Of a stretch of 64,000 nt of DNA, positions 44,555-54,756 are shown one piece after another. Made by a program: the position numbers and the translations under genes. How positions within the stretch are numbered: position 1 is the first letter of the stretch; each line of letters starts with the position of its first letter. Source of the DNA: Kaistia terrae (GTDB lineage Bacteria; Pseudomonadota; Alphaproteobacteria; Rhizobiales; Kaistiaceae); assembly GCF_026344005.1 (NCBI RefSeq), contig NZ_JAPKNH010000009.1:99089-163088 (forward strand), written 5' to 3'. The notes below the pieces were generated by a model. The model was not told where the DNA came from. It saw only the letters and a list, made by a program, of their open reading frames with translations, and ran no database searches.

Positions 44555-46102
44555 ATGGCTCTTTCTCAAAAACTCCTGCTCCGGCAGAGCCAGTCCCTGG
44601 TGATGACGCCGCAGCTGATGCAAGCCATCAAGCTGCTCCAGCTGTCCAATCTCGATCTGGTTGCCTATGTCGACGCCGAGCTTGAGCGCAACCCGCTGCT
44701 CGAGCGCGACGAGCGCGACGATACCGCCGGCATCGCGCTTCCGGCGGAGGGCGCCTCGGATGCGGCCGAGGACCGCGACGTCGCCGGCGATCTCGCCGAG
44801 GAGCGGCCCGACTGGCTGGAGACGCGGCTGGAGGTTTCGCCCGACGCGATCGCCGAACGGCTTGATACCGACCTTGCCAATGTGTTTCCCGACGATCACG
44901 GCGCCGCGGCGGGCGAGGGCGCGGCGATGCCGCCGGTCGATCCCTGGGCGATGCCTTCCGACCGCCATGCCGTCAGTAGCGACGATTACAATCTCGAAGC
45001 CTTCGTGGCCGAGGAGAAGTCGCTGGCCGGCCTGCTCGGCGACCAGCTGGGTCTGGCCGTCACCGATCCGGTCTTGCGGTTGATCGGCCAGGCGCTGATC
45101 GACGAGGTGGACGAGGCCGGATACATGCGCGGCAGCCTGGATGCCGTCGCGGCGCGGCTGGGCGCACCGCTGGCGCGGGTCGAGCATGTGCTGGGGATCC
45201 TGCAGGGGTTCGAGCCGACGGGCGTCTGTGCCCGCGATCTCGCCGATTGCCTGGCTATCCAGTTGCGCGAGCGTGGCCGCTACGACCCCGCCATGGCCAC
45301 GCTGCTTGCCCATCTCGATCTCGTCGCGCGCCGCGACATGGCGGCGCTGAAGCGGCTTTGCGGCGTCGATGACGAGGATCTGGCGGAGATGCTGCGCGAG
45401 ATCCGCGCCCTAAATCCGAGGCCGGGCAGCGCCTTCGGCTCGGTGCCGATCCATCCCGTCGTGCCGGATGTCGTCGTGCGCGCCGCGCCGGACGGCAGCT
45501 GGCGCATCGAGCTGAACACCGACACGCTGCCGCGCGTGCTTGTCAACCAGAGCTATTATTCCAACGTCGCGCGGCAATCGAAGGGCGAGGATCGCACCTA
45601 TCTGAGCGAGTGCCTGCAGACCGCCAACTGGCTGGTGAAGAGCCTCGACCAGCGGGCGAAGACCATCCTGAAGGTGGCGACCGAGATCGTCCGCCAGCAG
45701 GACGCCTTTTTGGCGCATGGCGTGGCGCATTTGCGGCCGCTGAACCTGAAGACCGTCGCCGAGGCGATCTCGATGCACGAGTCGACCGTGTCGCGGGTTA
45801 CCTCGAACAAGTACATGGCGACGCCGCGCGGCGTGTTCGAGCTCAAATATTTCTTTACCGCCTCGATTGCCTCGTCCGAGGGCGGCGAGGCGCATTCGGC
45901 CGAGGCGGTTCGTCACCGCATCAAGGCGCTGATCGACGCCGAAACGCCCCAGGATGTTCTTTCCGACGATACGCTTGTCAAAATGCTGCGAGACTCGGGA
46001 ATCGACATCGCGCGGCGTACCGTCGCCAAGTACCGCGAAGCGCTGCGGATTCCCTCGTCGGTCCAGCGCCGTCGCGAAAAGCAAGCCCTGCTCGCGACTT
46101 AA
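44555..46102 (+). CDS. rpoN: RNA polymerase sigma-54 factor
   Basis: 515 residues, full length. Region I: MALSQKLLLRQSQSLVMTPQLMQAIKLLQLS, Gln/Leu-rich, contacts AAA+ activators. Acidic region II follows, then the core-binding region and DNA-binding region III, ending in the RpoN box ARRTVAKYREAL. Directs transcription of nitrogen, carbon and flagellar genes from -24/-12 promoters. Place after lptB is classic. Confidence 0.97.
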   Translation: MALSQKLLLRQSQSLVMTPQLMQAIKLLQLSNLDLVAYVDAELERNPLLERDERDDTAGIALPAEGASDAAEDRDVAGDLAEERPDWLETRLEVSPDAIAERLDTDLANVFPDDHGAAAGEGAAMPPVDPWAMPSDRHAVSSDDYNLEAFVAEEKSLAGLLGDQLGLAVTDPVLRLIGQALIDEVDEAGYMRGSLDAVAARLGAPLARVEHVLGILQGFEPTGVCARDLADCLAIQLRERGRYDPAMATLLAHLDLVARRDMAALKRLCGVDDEDLAEMLREIRALNPRPGSAFGSVPIHPVVPDVVVRAAPDGSWRIELNTDTLPRVLVNQSYYSNVARQSKGEDRTYLSECLQTANWLVKSLDQRAKTILKVATEIVRQQDAFLAHGVAHLRPLNLKTVAEAISMHESTVSRVTSNKYMATPRGVFELKYFFTASIASSEGGEAHSAEAVRHRIKALIDAETPQDVLSDDTLVKMLRDSGIDIARRTVAKYREALRIPSSVQRRREKQALLAT

Positions 46103-46181
46103 AGTTTAGGCGGCAGCCCTTGCCTTAGGCTCTAAGGAGGGCCAGCTTGATGACATGGTGGCTGCTGCCGGGGCCTATTTG

Positions 46182-46210
46182 TTGACTTCCCGGCATGCGG
46201 TCACTAGAAG
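46182..46210 (+). promoter_or_regulatory. sigma-70-like promoter candidate before hpf
   Basis: TTGACT (46182-46187), 17-bp spacer, TAGAAG (46205-46210), about 165 bp before hpf in a 274-bp gap without a gene. Fits the consensus partly. Confidence 0.4.
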
Positions 46211-46376
46211 GGCGCGGCGCCAATGGCGGTCCGATGCCTCTGAGCCGAGAGGAGTTCGGCTCGACGTAGGCAGGCCTTGGTGACGCCGGAAAGCGACGTG
46301 CCCGACGGGGCTGCTTCACGCCAAGGCGCGAAGCGAGCCTCGGTCCGCAACGACGACCAAGGGGTACGAGAAATCC

Positions 46377-46967
46377 ATGTCTCTGCGCATCTCCGGCAAG
46401 AATATCGAAATCGGCGACGCTTACCGCACTCATGTGGAGGGCCGCGTCGGCGACGCGATCGGCAAGTATTTTGCAGGCGGCTTTTCGGGCCGCGTCGTCT
46501 TGGAACGTGATGGTACCGGCTATCGCGTCGATTGCGCCTTGCATCTCGACAGCGGGGCAGACCTGCATGCCGAGGGCCGTGGGCACGAGATCTACCCGAC
46601 CTTTGACCAGGCGGCAGAACGGATTGAAAAGCAGCTGCGCCGCTACAAGCGTAAGTTGAAGGACCACTATCCTCGCAATGGTGCGCAGGATATGGATGCG
46701 AATTATACGGTTCTGGCGGCGACGCCCGACGAAGACGAAGAGCTGGAAGCCGATTACAAGCCGATGGTGATCGCCGAGGAAACGAAGTCGCTGCGGACGA
46801 TGTCCGTATCCGGCGCCGTCATGGCGATGGACCTGGCCGAATCGCAGGTCGTCGTGTTCCGACATGCGGGGCATGGCGGCGTGAACATCGTCTATCGCCG
46901 TCGCGACGGTAATATTGGATGGATCGACCCGGCGCAGGCCGGCAATAGGGATTCCGTCAACGGTTGA
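46377..46967 (+). CDS. hpf: ribosome hibernation-promoting factor, long form
   Basis: 196 residues. N-terminal HPF/RaiA domain (LRISGKNIEIGDAYRTHVEGRV, DQAAERIEKQLRRYKRKLKDHY), linker, and C-terminal dimerisation domain (KPMVIAEETKSLRTMSVSGAVMAMDL, VVVFRHAGHGGVNIVYRRRDGNIGWID). Long HPF joins two 70S ribosomes into 100S dimers in stationary phase. Lies downstream of rpoN as in other proteobacteria. Confidence 0.94.
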   Translation: MSLRISGKNIEIGDAYRTHVEGRVGDAIGKYFAGGFSGRVVLERDGTGYRVDCALHLDSGADLHAEGRGHEIYPTFDQAAERIEKQLRRYKRKLKDHYPRNGAQDMDANYTVLAATPDEDEELEADYKPMVIAEETKSLRTMSVSGAVMAMDLAESQVVVFRHAGHGGVNIVYRRRDGNIGWIDPAQAGNRDSVNG

Positions 46968-47070
46968 TTCCGCGTACACTCGGAATGGATCTTTCGGCGC
47001 GCTCGGGGAGTGCGCCGAAACGGCGGGTCTTGGAACGATGGTTAGAACCGAGGCATTTTTGAACCAAGCC

Positions 47071-47547
47071 ATGGATCTCAGCGATATCATAAGCCAGGAC
47101 GCCATCGTCCCGGCCCTGAAAGCCAATGGCAAAAAGCAGGCTCTTCAGGAACTGGCCGAAAAGGCCGCGAAGCTGACCGGCCTCGATGAACGGCAGATTT
47201 TCGACACCCTGCTTCAGCGCGAGCGCCTGGGCTCGACCGGCGTCGGCAACGGCGTCGCGATCCCGCATGGCAAGCTCTCGGCCCTGACCCGCATCCATGG
47301 CGTGTTTGCCCGGCTGCCCAAGCCGATCGATTTCGAATCGCTCGATGACCAGCCGGTGGATCTGATCTTCCTGCTGCTGGCGCCCGAAAATGCCGGCGCA
47401 GACCATTTGAAGGCGCTCGCCCGCATCGCGCGCCTCCTGCGCGAACCGGGGCTCGCCAACAAGCTTCGTGCTTCCGGCGACCAGTCTGCGCTCTATGCCG
47501 TGCTGACCGAAAGCGCCGCTGCCGCCCAGGTTGGTACACCGGGCTGA
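47071..47547 (+). CDS. ptsN: nitrogen PTS EIIA protein
   Basis: 158 residues. EIIA domain with active His66 in AIPHGKL; MDLSDIISQDAIVPALKANGKKQAL is the usual start. Receives phosphate from NPr and signals carbon/nitrogen and potassium state rather than moving sugar. An upstream ATG at 47038 would add 11 residues. End of the rpoN cluster. Confidence 0.93.
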   Translation: MDLSDIISQDAIVPALKANGKKQALQELAEKAAKLTGLDERQIFDTLLQRERLGSTGVGNGVAIPHGKLSALTRIHGVFARLPKPIDFESLDDQPVDLIFLLLAPENAGADHLKALARIARLLREPGLANKLRASGDQSALYAVLTESAAAAQVGTPG

Positions 47548-47614
47548 CGAAACCGGAAAAGTCGGGCTACACTGTCCTTGGCGCGGAACTAGGGCGCGTG
47601 CCGGGGGCCTTCCC

Positions 47615-48190
47615 ATGAAGATCGCATATCCTCTCGTTGTCCTGCTGGCATTGCTGGTTGCCGGGTCGGCCGGGCTTGGCTCGGCCAGCGCCACCGAGGC
47701 AGGGCAGACGCTGGAAGAGGCTTTTCGCGGCCAGGCCACCGGTGTCGGTCGCTTCAAGAGCACGCTGGCAGGCGTCGATCGCGGTTTCGTGGTCACCACC
47801 AAGGGGCGCGGCACCGGCGGCCAGTTCGTGCTGGAGCAGGTCTTCCGCTTCGACAATGGCGCGCTCGACCGCCGCACCTGGCGTTTTCGCAAGACCGGGC
47901 CCAAGACCTATGTCGGCACCCGCGAGGATGTCGTCGGCCTTGCGAAGGTGCGGGTCGATGACGACGCCATCCGCATGTCCTACGATCTGATTACGCGCGG
48001 CAAGAACGGCAGCAAGCTGCAGCTGCACTTCGAGGATACGATCCGGCGCTCCGGTCGCGATTCCATCGTCAACAAGGGCGTCATTTCCATGCTCGGCATG
48101 AATGTCGGCTCGGTCGATGTCGCTTTCAAGCGCCAGAAATTGGCCCGAAAGCGCGGCAAGGCCGGCGTGGAAGAGATCGCCCGGCAATAG
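47615..48190 (+). CDS. DUF3833-like exported protein
   Basis: 191 residues with signal peptide (IAYPLVVLLALLVAGSAGLGSASA). The middle, TLEEAFRGQATGVGRFKSTLAGVDRGFVV and FDNGALDRRTWRFRKTG, fits DUF3833, a probable lipocalin-like barrel, but no lipobox is seen. Function unknown. Confidence 0.75.
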   Translation: MKIAYPLVVLLALLVAGSAGLGSASATEAGQTLEEAFRGQATGVGRFKSTLAGVDRGFVVTTKGRGTGGQFVLEQVFRFDNGALDRRTWRFRKTGPKTYVGTREDVVGLAKVRVDDDAIRMSYDLITRGKNGSKLQLHFEDTIRRSGRDSIVNKGVISMLGMNVGSVDVAFKRQKLARKRGKAGVEEIARQ

Positions 48191-48216
48191 CGCCGGCGGT
48201 CGTCAGCGTCTCCCCC

Positions 48217-48663
48217 TCACGCCAGCGCCAGCAGGCCCCTCCGCAATCGATCGGCCTCGCCGTCGCCGAGCGGCGCCTCGACCTCCTCATGCGTCCGCTG
48301 CCAGATCGGCACGGCGGCGGCCAGCACGGCGCGGCCCGCATCGGTCAGCGTCAGCAGGCGGCTGCGCCGGTCGGCCGGATCGACGGATGTCACCAGGAAG
48401 CCCTGCCGCTCCAGCGGCTTTAGGTTGGCCGTCAGCGTCGTTCGATCCATGGCCAGCAACGCCGCCACCGAGCCCATGGAGGGTGGGTGCGGGCGATTGA
48501 GCGACATCAGCAGCGAAAACTGGCCGCTCGTCAGGCCCGCCGGTCGCAGCGCTTCGTCAAAACGCCGCGCCAGCGCCCGGGCTGCCCGCTGCGCCGCCAG
48601 GCACAGGCAATGATCGCGGACATGCAGGGTCGTAGAGAACGGCACAACGTCGATATTTGACAT
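48217..48663 (-). CDS. MarR-family transcriptional regulator
   Basis: 148 residues, winged-helix repressor: LTSGQFSLLMSLNRPHPPSMGSVAALLAMDRTTLTANLKPLERQGFL is the HTH, followed by wing DPADRRSRLLTLTDAGRAVL. Divergent from the tandem DUF1428 gene, with a perfect palindrome in between, so it probably controls itself and that gene. Two Cys near the N-terminus (HCLCLA) could sense oxidants. Confidence 0.9.
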   Translation of the reverse strand: MSNIDVVPFSTTLHVRDHCLCLAAQRAARALARRFDEALRPAGLTSGQFSLLMSLNRPHPPSMGSVAALLAMDRTTLTANLKPLERQGFLVTSVDPADRRSRLLTLTDAGRAVLAAAVPIWQRTHEEVEAPLGDGEADRLRRGLLALA

Positions 48664-48674
48664 GTCTTCTTTAT

Positions 48675-48686
48675 GTTGATATCAAC
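48675..48686. promoter_or_regulatory. MarR operator candidate GTTGATATCAAC
   Basis: Perfect 12-bp palindrome 11 bp upstream of the MarR start, in the divergent gap. Size and TTGATATCAA core are typical for MarR-family sites. Confidence 0.65.
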
Positions 48687-48817
48687 CTAAATTGTCAAGT
48701 GAACGAATGACGGGGGCGGCCGTTGTCCACCGGTGTCGCGTGCGTGGTTTGCGCGGGAGAAGCACCTCAGTCCGGACACGGAAGGAACCCGCCCGGCAAC
48801 GCAGGAGGAGAGATAGC

Positions 48818-49531
48818 ATGGCCTATATCGAGGGATTCGTGGTGGCAGTGCCGGCCGCCAACAAGGAGGCCTATCGCGAAATGGCCGCCAAGGCCGCGAC
48901 GCTGTTTCACGAGTTTGGCGTGACGCGCCTGGTGGAAAACTGGGGCGATGACGTGCCGGATGGCAAGGTCACGGATTTCAAGGGCGCCGTGCAGGCGAAG
49001 CCGGATGAGGTCGTCGTCTTTTCCTGGTGCGAATATCCGGACCGCGCGACGCGGGACGCCGCAAACCAGAAGATGATGAGCGATCCCCGGATGAAGGAGA
49101 TGGGCACGTCGATGCCCTTCGACGGCCAGCGGATGATCTATGGCGGCTTCGAGACGATCCTGATCGACAAGGGCGGCGACGAGCCCACGGGCTACATCGA
49201 TGGCACGCTGATCGCGGTGCCGAGCGCCAACAAGGAAGCCTATCGCGCCATGGCGGCGAAAACGGCGCCGATCCTCCGGGAACACGGCGCGACGCGAGTG
49301 GTGGAAAGCTGGGACGATGACGTGCCGGACGGCAAGGTCACGGATTTCCGCCGCGCAGTGAAGGCGACCGACGACGAGAAGGTGGTCTATTCGTGGATCG
49401 AATGGCCCTCCAAGGAAGCCCGCGTAAAGGGCTGGGAGAAGGTCATGGCCGACCCGCGCATGGAGTTCACCATGCCGTTCGACGGCCAGCGCATGATCTT
49501 CGGCGGCTTCCAGCCGATCCTCGACGTCTGA
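48818..49531 (+). CDS. tandem DUF1428 protein
   Basis: 237 residues made of two copies of DUF1428 (an ABM-like ferredoxin fold, normally about 117 residues). Copy 1 begins YIEGFVVAVPAANKEAYREMA, copy 2 (about residue 124) YIDGTLIAVPSANKEAYRAMA; both contain DDVPDGKVTDF and end with MPFDGQRMI.GGF. ATG 48818 has AGGAGGAG. Function of the family is unknown; divergent MarR control suggests a stress response. Confidence 0.88.
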   Translation: MAYIEGFVVAVPAANKEAYREMAAKAATLFHEFGVTRLVENWGDDVPDGKVTDFKGAVQAKPDEVVVFSWCEYPDRATRDAANQKMMSDPRMKEMGTSMPFDGQRMIYGGFETILIDKGGDEPTGYIDGTLIAVPSANKEAYRAMAAKTAPILREHGATRVVESWDDDVPDGKVTDFRRAVKATDDEKVVYSWIEWPSKEARVKGWEKVMADPRMEFTMPFDGQRMIFGGFQPILDV

Positions 49532-49651
49532 GGTTCTCGCGGCGGCTGCGGCCCTCCGCAGTCGCCGCATTCTCGTTTTACCCGAAGGCGGTGAGACGGC
49601 GCGGCATCGATGTCGTGCGTGACCTTCGCTATGGCCCCTGCGAGAGCGTCG

Positions 49652-50275
49652 TCATGCGGATGGCACTCTCTCCACCGAGTCTTCCCGTTCTACAAGAATA
49701 CGGTCGATCAGCCCCCACTCCAGCGCCTCCTCGGCGGTCAGGAAGCGGTCGCGATCCATCGCGTGCTCGAACGCTTCATAGCTTCGGCCGCAATGCTCGG
49801 CGTAGAGCCGCGTCAGGCGATGCTTCGTTCGCTTGATTTCCTCGGCATGGATCAGCATGTCCGACGCCTGCCCCTGGAAGCCGCCCAATGGCTGGTGGAT
49901 ATGCAGGCTCGCATTGGCCAATGCGGCGCGCTCGCCGGGCTGGCCGGCCATCAGCAGGAATGATCCCATCGACCGGGCCGTTCCCATGCAGAGGGTGTGC
50001 ACGGGCGCCTTGATGTAACGCATGGTGTCGTACATCGCGAGGCCGCTGGTAACCACGCCACCGGGGGAATTGATATAGAGCTGAATGGGTCGCTTGGGGT
50101 TCTCGGCCTCAAGGAACAGCAGCTGCGCGCAGACGAGGGCGGACACGGTGTCGTTCACCTCGCCATTCAGAAAGATGATCCGCTCGCGCAGAAGGCGGGA
50201 ATAGATATCGAAGGACCGTTCGCCGCGGCTGGATTGTTCGACCACCATAGGGACGAGTTGCATCGCTTCGCGCAT
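49652..50275 (-). CDS. clpP: ClpP-family serine protease (paralogue)
   Basis: 207 residues. Catalytic Ser in [11 protein letters not shown], His in LHIHQPLGG and Asp in [18 protein letters not shown] are all present, so it is active in principle. The motif before the Ser is GTARS instead of the usual GQAAS, which points to a second ClpP rather than the main one. No clpX follows, so it must share an unfoldase from elsewhere. ATG 50275 is chosen; the longer frame upstream is not ClpP-like. Confidence 0.92.
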   Translation of the reverse strand: MREAMQLVPMVVEQSSRGERSFDIYSRLLRERIIFLNGEVNDTVSALVCAQLLFLEAENPKRPIQLYINSPGGVVTSGLAMYDTMRYIKAPVHTLCMGTARSMGSFLLMAGQPGERAALANASLHIHQPLGGFQGQASDMLIHAEEIKRTKHRLTRLYAEHCGRSYEAFEHAMDRDRFLTAEEALEWGLIDRILVEREDSVERVPSA

Positions 50276-50321
50276 GGGCGAATTCCTTTTCTTCCGAAAT
50301 TGGCTTGGATAGTCCGGTGCG

Positions 50322-50681
50322 TCAGGCCGCGAGCATGCGACTGGACCGATTGCTGTTCGCGGCCCGTTGCGGGCGACGCTCCAGCCGAGCGTCTGACAAC
50401 CCGTGGACAATTCTCAACCGGGTGCCGCCCATTTCATTGGGACGGAGTTGAAACGTCACCACGCTTTCGAGGAAGGGCGGTTCGGCGTCCCGCATTCCAT
50501 AGCGAACTTCCTCGCCCGGGGTCGAAGAGACCGGCTCCGCATCGGCCAGGCTACCCTCCGGTAGCCATTTTTCGCGAAACTCGGGGATGCTGATCGCCCG
50601 CCAGACTTTTTCCGGTGGCGCATCGAGTTCGTATTCGAGCACCAGAGTCTTCATCTGCGCCTTGGCCTCGATGTCGCTCAT
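50322..50681 (-). CDS. SRPBCC (AHSA1-like) domain protein
   Basis: 119 residues of the START/SRPBCC fold: [25 protein letters not shown] at the start is typical of AHSA1-type proteins. Its ATG overlaps the ArsR stop (ATGA). The C-terminal helix is Arg-rich and may be cut short. ArsR-SRPBCC pairs are common, but the ligand is not known. Confidence 0.85.
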   Translation of the reverse strand: MSDIEAKAQMKTLVLEYELDAPPEKVWRAISIPEFREKWLPEGSLADAEPVSSTPGEEVRYGMRDAEPPFLESVVTFQLRPNEMGGTRLRIVHGLSDARLERRPQRAANSNRSSRMLAA

Positions 50682-50992
50682 GGGTCCATGTCCTTCAGCA
50701 ATAGCTTCAAGGCGTCGATGCGCTCGGGCCAGTAGGCGCGATATCTTGCAAGCCATCCGGCGATGAGCGCCAGGCCCTCGGGATCGACCTCGTAGTTCAC
50801 GAAGCGGCCCTGCCGCTGTTCCCGCACCAGTTTCGCATTACGCAGAACCGAAAGGTGCTGGGACATGGCCGGCTGGCTGATCGCCATGCCTTGCCGCAGG
50901 GCACTGGCATTCATGCCGCCAGCCGCCAGCTTTTCGAAGATGGCGCAACGGGTCGGATCGGCCAGGGCCTTGAAGATGGCGGTCTCAATCAT
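50678..50992 (-). CDS. ArsR-family transcriptional regulator
   Basis: 104 residues. Winged helix: FKALADPTRCAIFEKLAAGGMNASALRQGMAISQPAMSQHLSVLRNAKLV. No metal-binding CxC, so it belongs to the metal-free group that pairs with SRPBCC proteins. ATG 50992 is preferred because the upstream ATG at 51010 lies inside the probable operator. Confidence 0.9.
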   Translation of the reverse strand: MIETAIFKALADPTRCAIFEKLAAGGMNASALRQGMAISQPAMSQHLSVLRNAKLVREQRQGRFVNYEVDPEGLALIAGWLARYRAYWPERIDALKLLLKDMDP

Positions 50993-50999
50993 GCTGATA

Positions 51000-51017
51000 C
51001 ATAAGCGCATGCTTATG
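51000..51017. promoter_or_regulatory. ArsR operator candidate
   Basis: CATAAGC-GCAT-GCTTATG, perfect 7-bp arms, directly before the ArsR start. Typical of ArsR-type autorepression. Confidence 0.6.
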
Positions 51018-51087
51018 CGATTCGCAAGCGCTACAAGCGGCGTCGGCTTTCGGCGCCTAACCGGTCTGACCTCTCGGGTCTATGTCC

Positions 51088-51777
51088 CTAGTCGCTCAGC
51101 CAGCGGTCGTAATCCGCCACCAGCAGGTGCAGAGGCGCGGCGTCTTCCTCGATCTCGGCGAAGCGGCCGACCGGATCGGCAAAGATGTTGTCGGTTCGAT
51201 CGTCATTGACGGTCGAGACCTCGCCGATCAGAACGTCGGCGCCTTCGCCCCAGAAGGAATGCCAGAGGCCGGGTCTCAGCGTGATGCTTTCGCCTGGTTC
51301 CAGCTTCAGCTTGCCGCCGGCGGGCAGATGGCGCTGGACACCGTCGGTCATCATCGTCACGTCCGCCTTGCGGTCCAACTGGCCGTTTTCGTCGGAAGCG
51401 AAGAGTTCGAGCGTCAGCGTGCCGCCGCCGCGATTGATGATGTCCTCGCCCTTGATGACGTGGCGATGCATCGGCGTCACCTGATCCTGGCGCGCGATCA
51501 TGATCTTTTCGGCGTAGAGCAGGCCGCGTCCGATGGCGAGATCGGCCGGATTGCCGTTGCGGACCGTGAACAGGAACAGGCCGAGCGTATCGAAATCGCC
51601 GGCGCCGAAATCGGTGATGTCCCAGCCGAGCCGGGCGTTGACGATGCCCTTGGCCTGCACCTTGCGGGCGCGAAGCTCTTCCGGCGCCCAATAGGCGAAG
51701 GGCGGCAGCACATAGCCGAAGGAGCGGATGAACTCGTCCCCCTGCAGCATGATTTCATTGACCCGCGATCGCTTCAT
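51088..51777 (-). CDS. D-lyxose ketol-isomerase-like cupin
   Basis: 229 residues. Cupin metal site: PMHRHVIKGEDIINRGGG (His, His, Glu) and LRPGLWHSFWGE (second His). The whole layout, with NEIMLQGDEFIRSFGYVLPPFAYW at the start, matches D-lyxose/D-mannose isomerases, which interconvert lyxose with xylulose or mannose with fructose. ATG 51777 has GGAGA; the longer frame adds five residues. Monocistronic. Confidence 0.85.
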   Translation of the reverse strand: MKRSRVNEIMLQGDEFIRSFGYVLPPFAYWAPEELRARKVQAKGIVNARLGWDITDFGAGDFDTLGLFLFTVRNGNPADLAIGRGLLYAEKIMIARQDQVTPMHRHVIKGEDIINRGGGTLTLELFASDENGQLDRKADVTMMTDGVQRHLPAGGKLKLEPGESITLRPGLWHSFWGEGADVLIGEVSTVNDDRTDNIFADPVGRFAEIEEDAAPLHLLVADYDRWLSD

Positions 51778-51909
51778 CCCGGTCTCCTCCACCGTGGCGG
51801 TCCTGCCCTAACGGCAAGACTAGGCGGAAGGCGGATCCGACGGAAGACGCGACAGCGTTGCAACCGGCGATAACAGCCGGGAATCGGGTGACGGGCCTAG
51901 CCAGAAGAA

Positions 51910-53001
<1,092 letters not shown>

Positions 53002-53011
53002 TTCAGTTACC

Positions 53012-53911
53012 TTAGTGGCGGCGCGTCGCGGCGATCTCGTCGGCATAACGCCATTCCAAGACCGACTTGACGACCAGTGTAAAGAGGGCAAGCACCGCGA
53101 GCAGCGACGCGACGGCGAAGGCGGCCGCGAATTGATACTCGTTGTAGAGAATTTCGACATGCAGCGGCATGGTGTTTGTCAGGCCGCGAATATGGCCGGA
53201 AACCACGGAAACCGCGCCGAATTCACCCATCGCGCGTGCGTTGCAGAGCAGGACGCCGTAGAGCAGCGCCCATTTTACATTCGGCAGCGTGACGCGAAAA
53301 AAAACCTGGAAGCCGGAGGCGCCGAGCGACAGCGCCGCCTCCTCGTCGCCGCGACCCTGTTCTTCCATCAGCGGGATCAGTTCGCGCGCCACGAAGGGAA
53401 AGGTGACGAAGATCGTCGCCAGCACGATGCCCGGCACGGCGAAGATGACCTGGATGCCCTCGCTCTTCAGCCAGGGGCCGAGCAGGCTCTGCGAGCCGAA
53501 CATCAGCACATAGATCAGGCCCGCGATCACCGGCGACACGGAGAAGGGCAGGTCGATCAGCGTGTTCAGCAGCGCCTTGCCCCTGAAGTCGAACTTGGCG
53601 ATCGCCCAGGAGGCCGCCACGCCGAAAACGAGGTTGCACGGCACCGAGATCGCGGCGACCAGCAGCGTCAGCCGGATGGCGGCGGCGGCGTCCGGCTCAA
53701 AAATCGCCTCCGCGAAGGCGGGCCAGCCGCCGCGAAACGCCTCGACGAAGACGGCGAGCACCGGCATGACCAGAAACAGGGCGAGGAACGCCAGCGAGAT
53801 CAGGATCAGCGCGAGCCGGACGCGCTTGCGCTCCATGGTCACCGGCCGGAAGTGAATTCCGGAAGCGCCATGCAGGCGGGCGGTGGTGAAGGCACCGTCA
53901 GACATCGCCAT
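53012..53911 (-). CDS. cysW: sulfate ABC transporter permease CysW
   Basis: 299 residues, about six membrane helices, with the EAA loop seen as [45 protein letters not shown] is characteristic of CysW. Overlaps cysT by 14 bp. Forms the heterodimeric pore with CysT. Confidence 0.93.
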   Translation of the reverse strand: MAMSDGAFTTARLHGASGIHFRPVTMERKRVRLALILISLAFLALFLVMPVLAVFVEAFRGGWPAFAEAIFEPDAAAAIRLTLLVAAISVPCNLVFGVAASWAIAKFDFRGKALLNTLIDLPFSVSPVIAGLIYVLMFGSQSLLGPWLKSEGIQVIFAVPGIVLATIFVTFPFVARELIPLMEEQGRGDEEAALSLGASGFQVFFRVTLPNVKWALLYGVLLCNARAMGEFGAVSVVSGHIRGLTNTMPLHVEILYNEYQFAAAFAVASLLAVLALFTLVVKSVLEWRYADEIAATRRH

Positions 53912-54746
53912 ATCTCCGCCGGCTCCAGCTCTGGATCAGATGGATCGCGAGCAGGACCAAAAATGACGCGATCAGCATCAGCACGGCGATCGTCGTCGCG
54001 CCGGAATAGGAAAATTCCTCCAGCTTGATGACAATCAGCAGCGGCGCGATCTCGGTTTTGTAGGGGCTGTTGCCGGCGATGAAGATCACCGAGCCGTATT
54101 CGCCGACGGCGCGCGCGAAGGCGAGCGCGAAGCCGGTGAGCAGCGCCGGCATCAGCGCCGGCATGACGACGCGGCGCACCGTCTGGCGGCGATTGGCGCC
54201 GAGCGTCGCCGCGACTTCCTCGACCTCGCGGTTGAGGTCTTCCAGCACCGGCTGCACGCTGCGCACCACGAAGGGCAGGCCGATGAAGATCAGCGCGATG
54301 ATGATGCCGGTCTGCGAATAGGCGATGCGGATGCCGAAGGGCTGCAGCCAGGCGCCGATCCAGCCATTCGGCGCGTAGAGCGTCGTCAGCGCGATGCCGG
54401 CGACGGCGGTCGGAAGCGCGAAGGGCAGGTCGATCACCGCGTCGATCAGGCGACGGCCGGGAAACTCGTAGCGCACCAGGATCCAGGCGAGGATCATGCC
54501 GAAGACGAGATTGACCAGCGCCGCGATGAAGGACGTCGTGAAGGAAAGGCGCAGCGCGGCGATCGTGCGCGGATCGGTCGAGATGCGGATGAATTCTTCC
54601 GGCCCGCCGCTGGCCGAGCGCCAGAAGAGCAGGGCGAGCGGGATCAGGACGATGAGGCTGAGATAGGTCAAAGTGACGCCGAGCGCCAACCCGAAGCCCG
54701 GGATGACGCTCGACTTCCTGACCGTGGCGATGGTCGTGGCGGCCAT
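53898..54746 (-). CDS. cysT: sulfate ABC transporter permease CysT
   Basis: 282 residues, six or more membrane helices; EAA loop [42 protein letters not shown] is the CysT hallmark. Between sbp and cysW. Confidence 0.93.
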   Translation of the reverse strand: MAATTIATVRKSSVIPGFGLALGVTLTYLSLIVLIPLALLFWRSASGGPEEFIRISTDPRTIAALRLSFTTSFIAALVNLVFGMILAWILVRYEFPGRRLIDAVIDLPFALPTAVAGIALTTLYAPNGWIGAWLQPFGIRIAYSQTGIIIALIFIGLPFVVRSVQPVLEDLNREVEEVAATLGANRRQTVRRVVMPALMPALLTGFALAFARAVGEYGSVIFIAGNSPYKTEIAPLLIVIKLEEFSYSGATTIAVLMLIASFLVLLAIHLIQSWSRRRYGDV

Positions 54747-54756
54747 CTTTTTCCGT

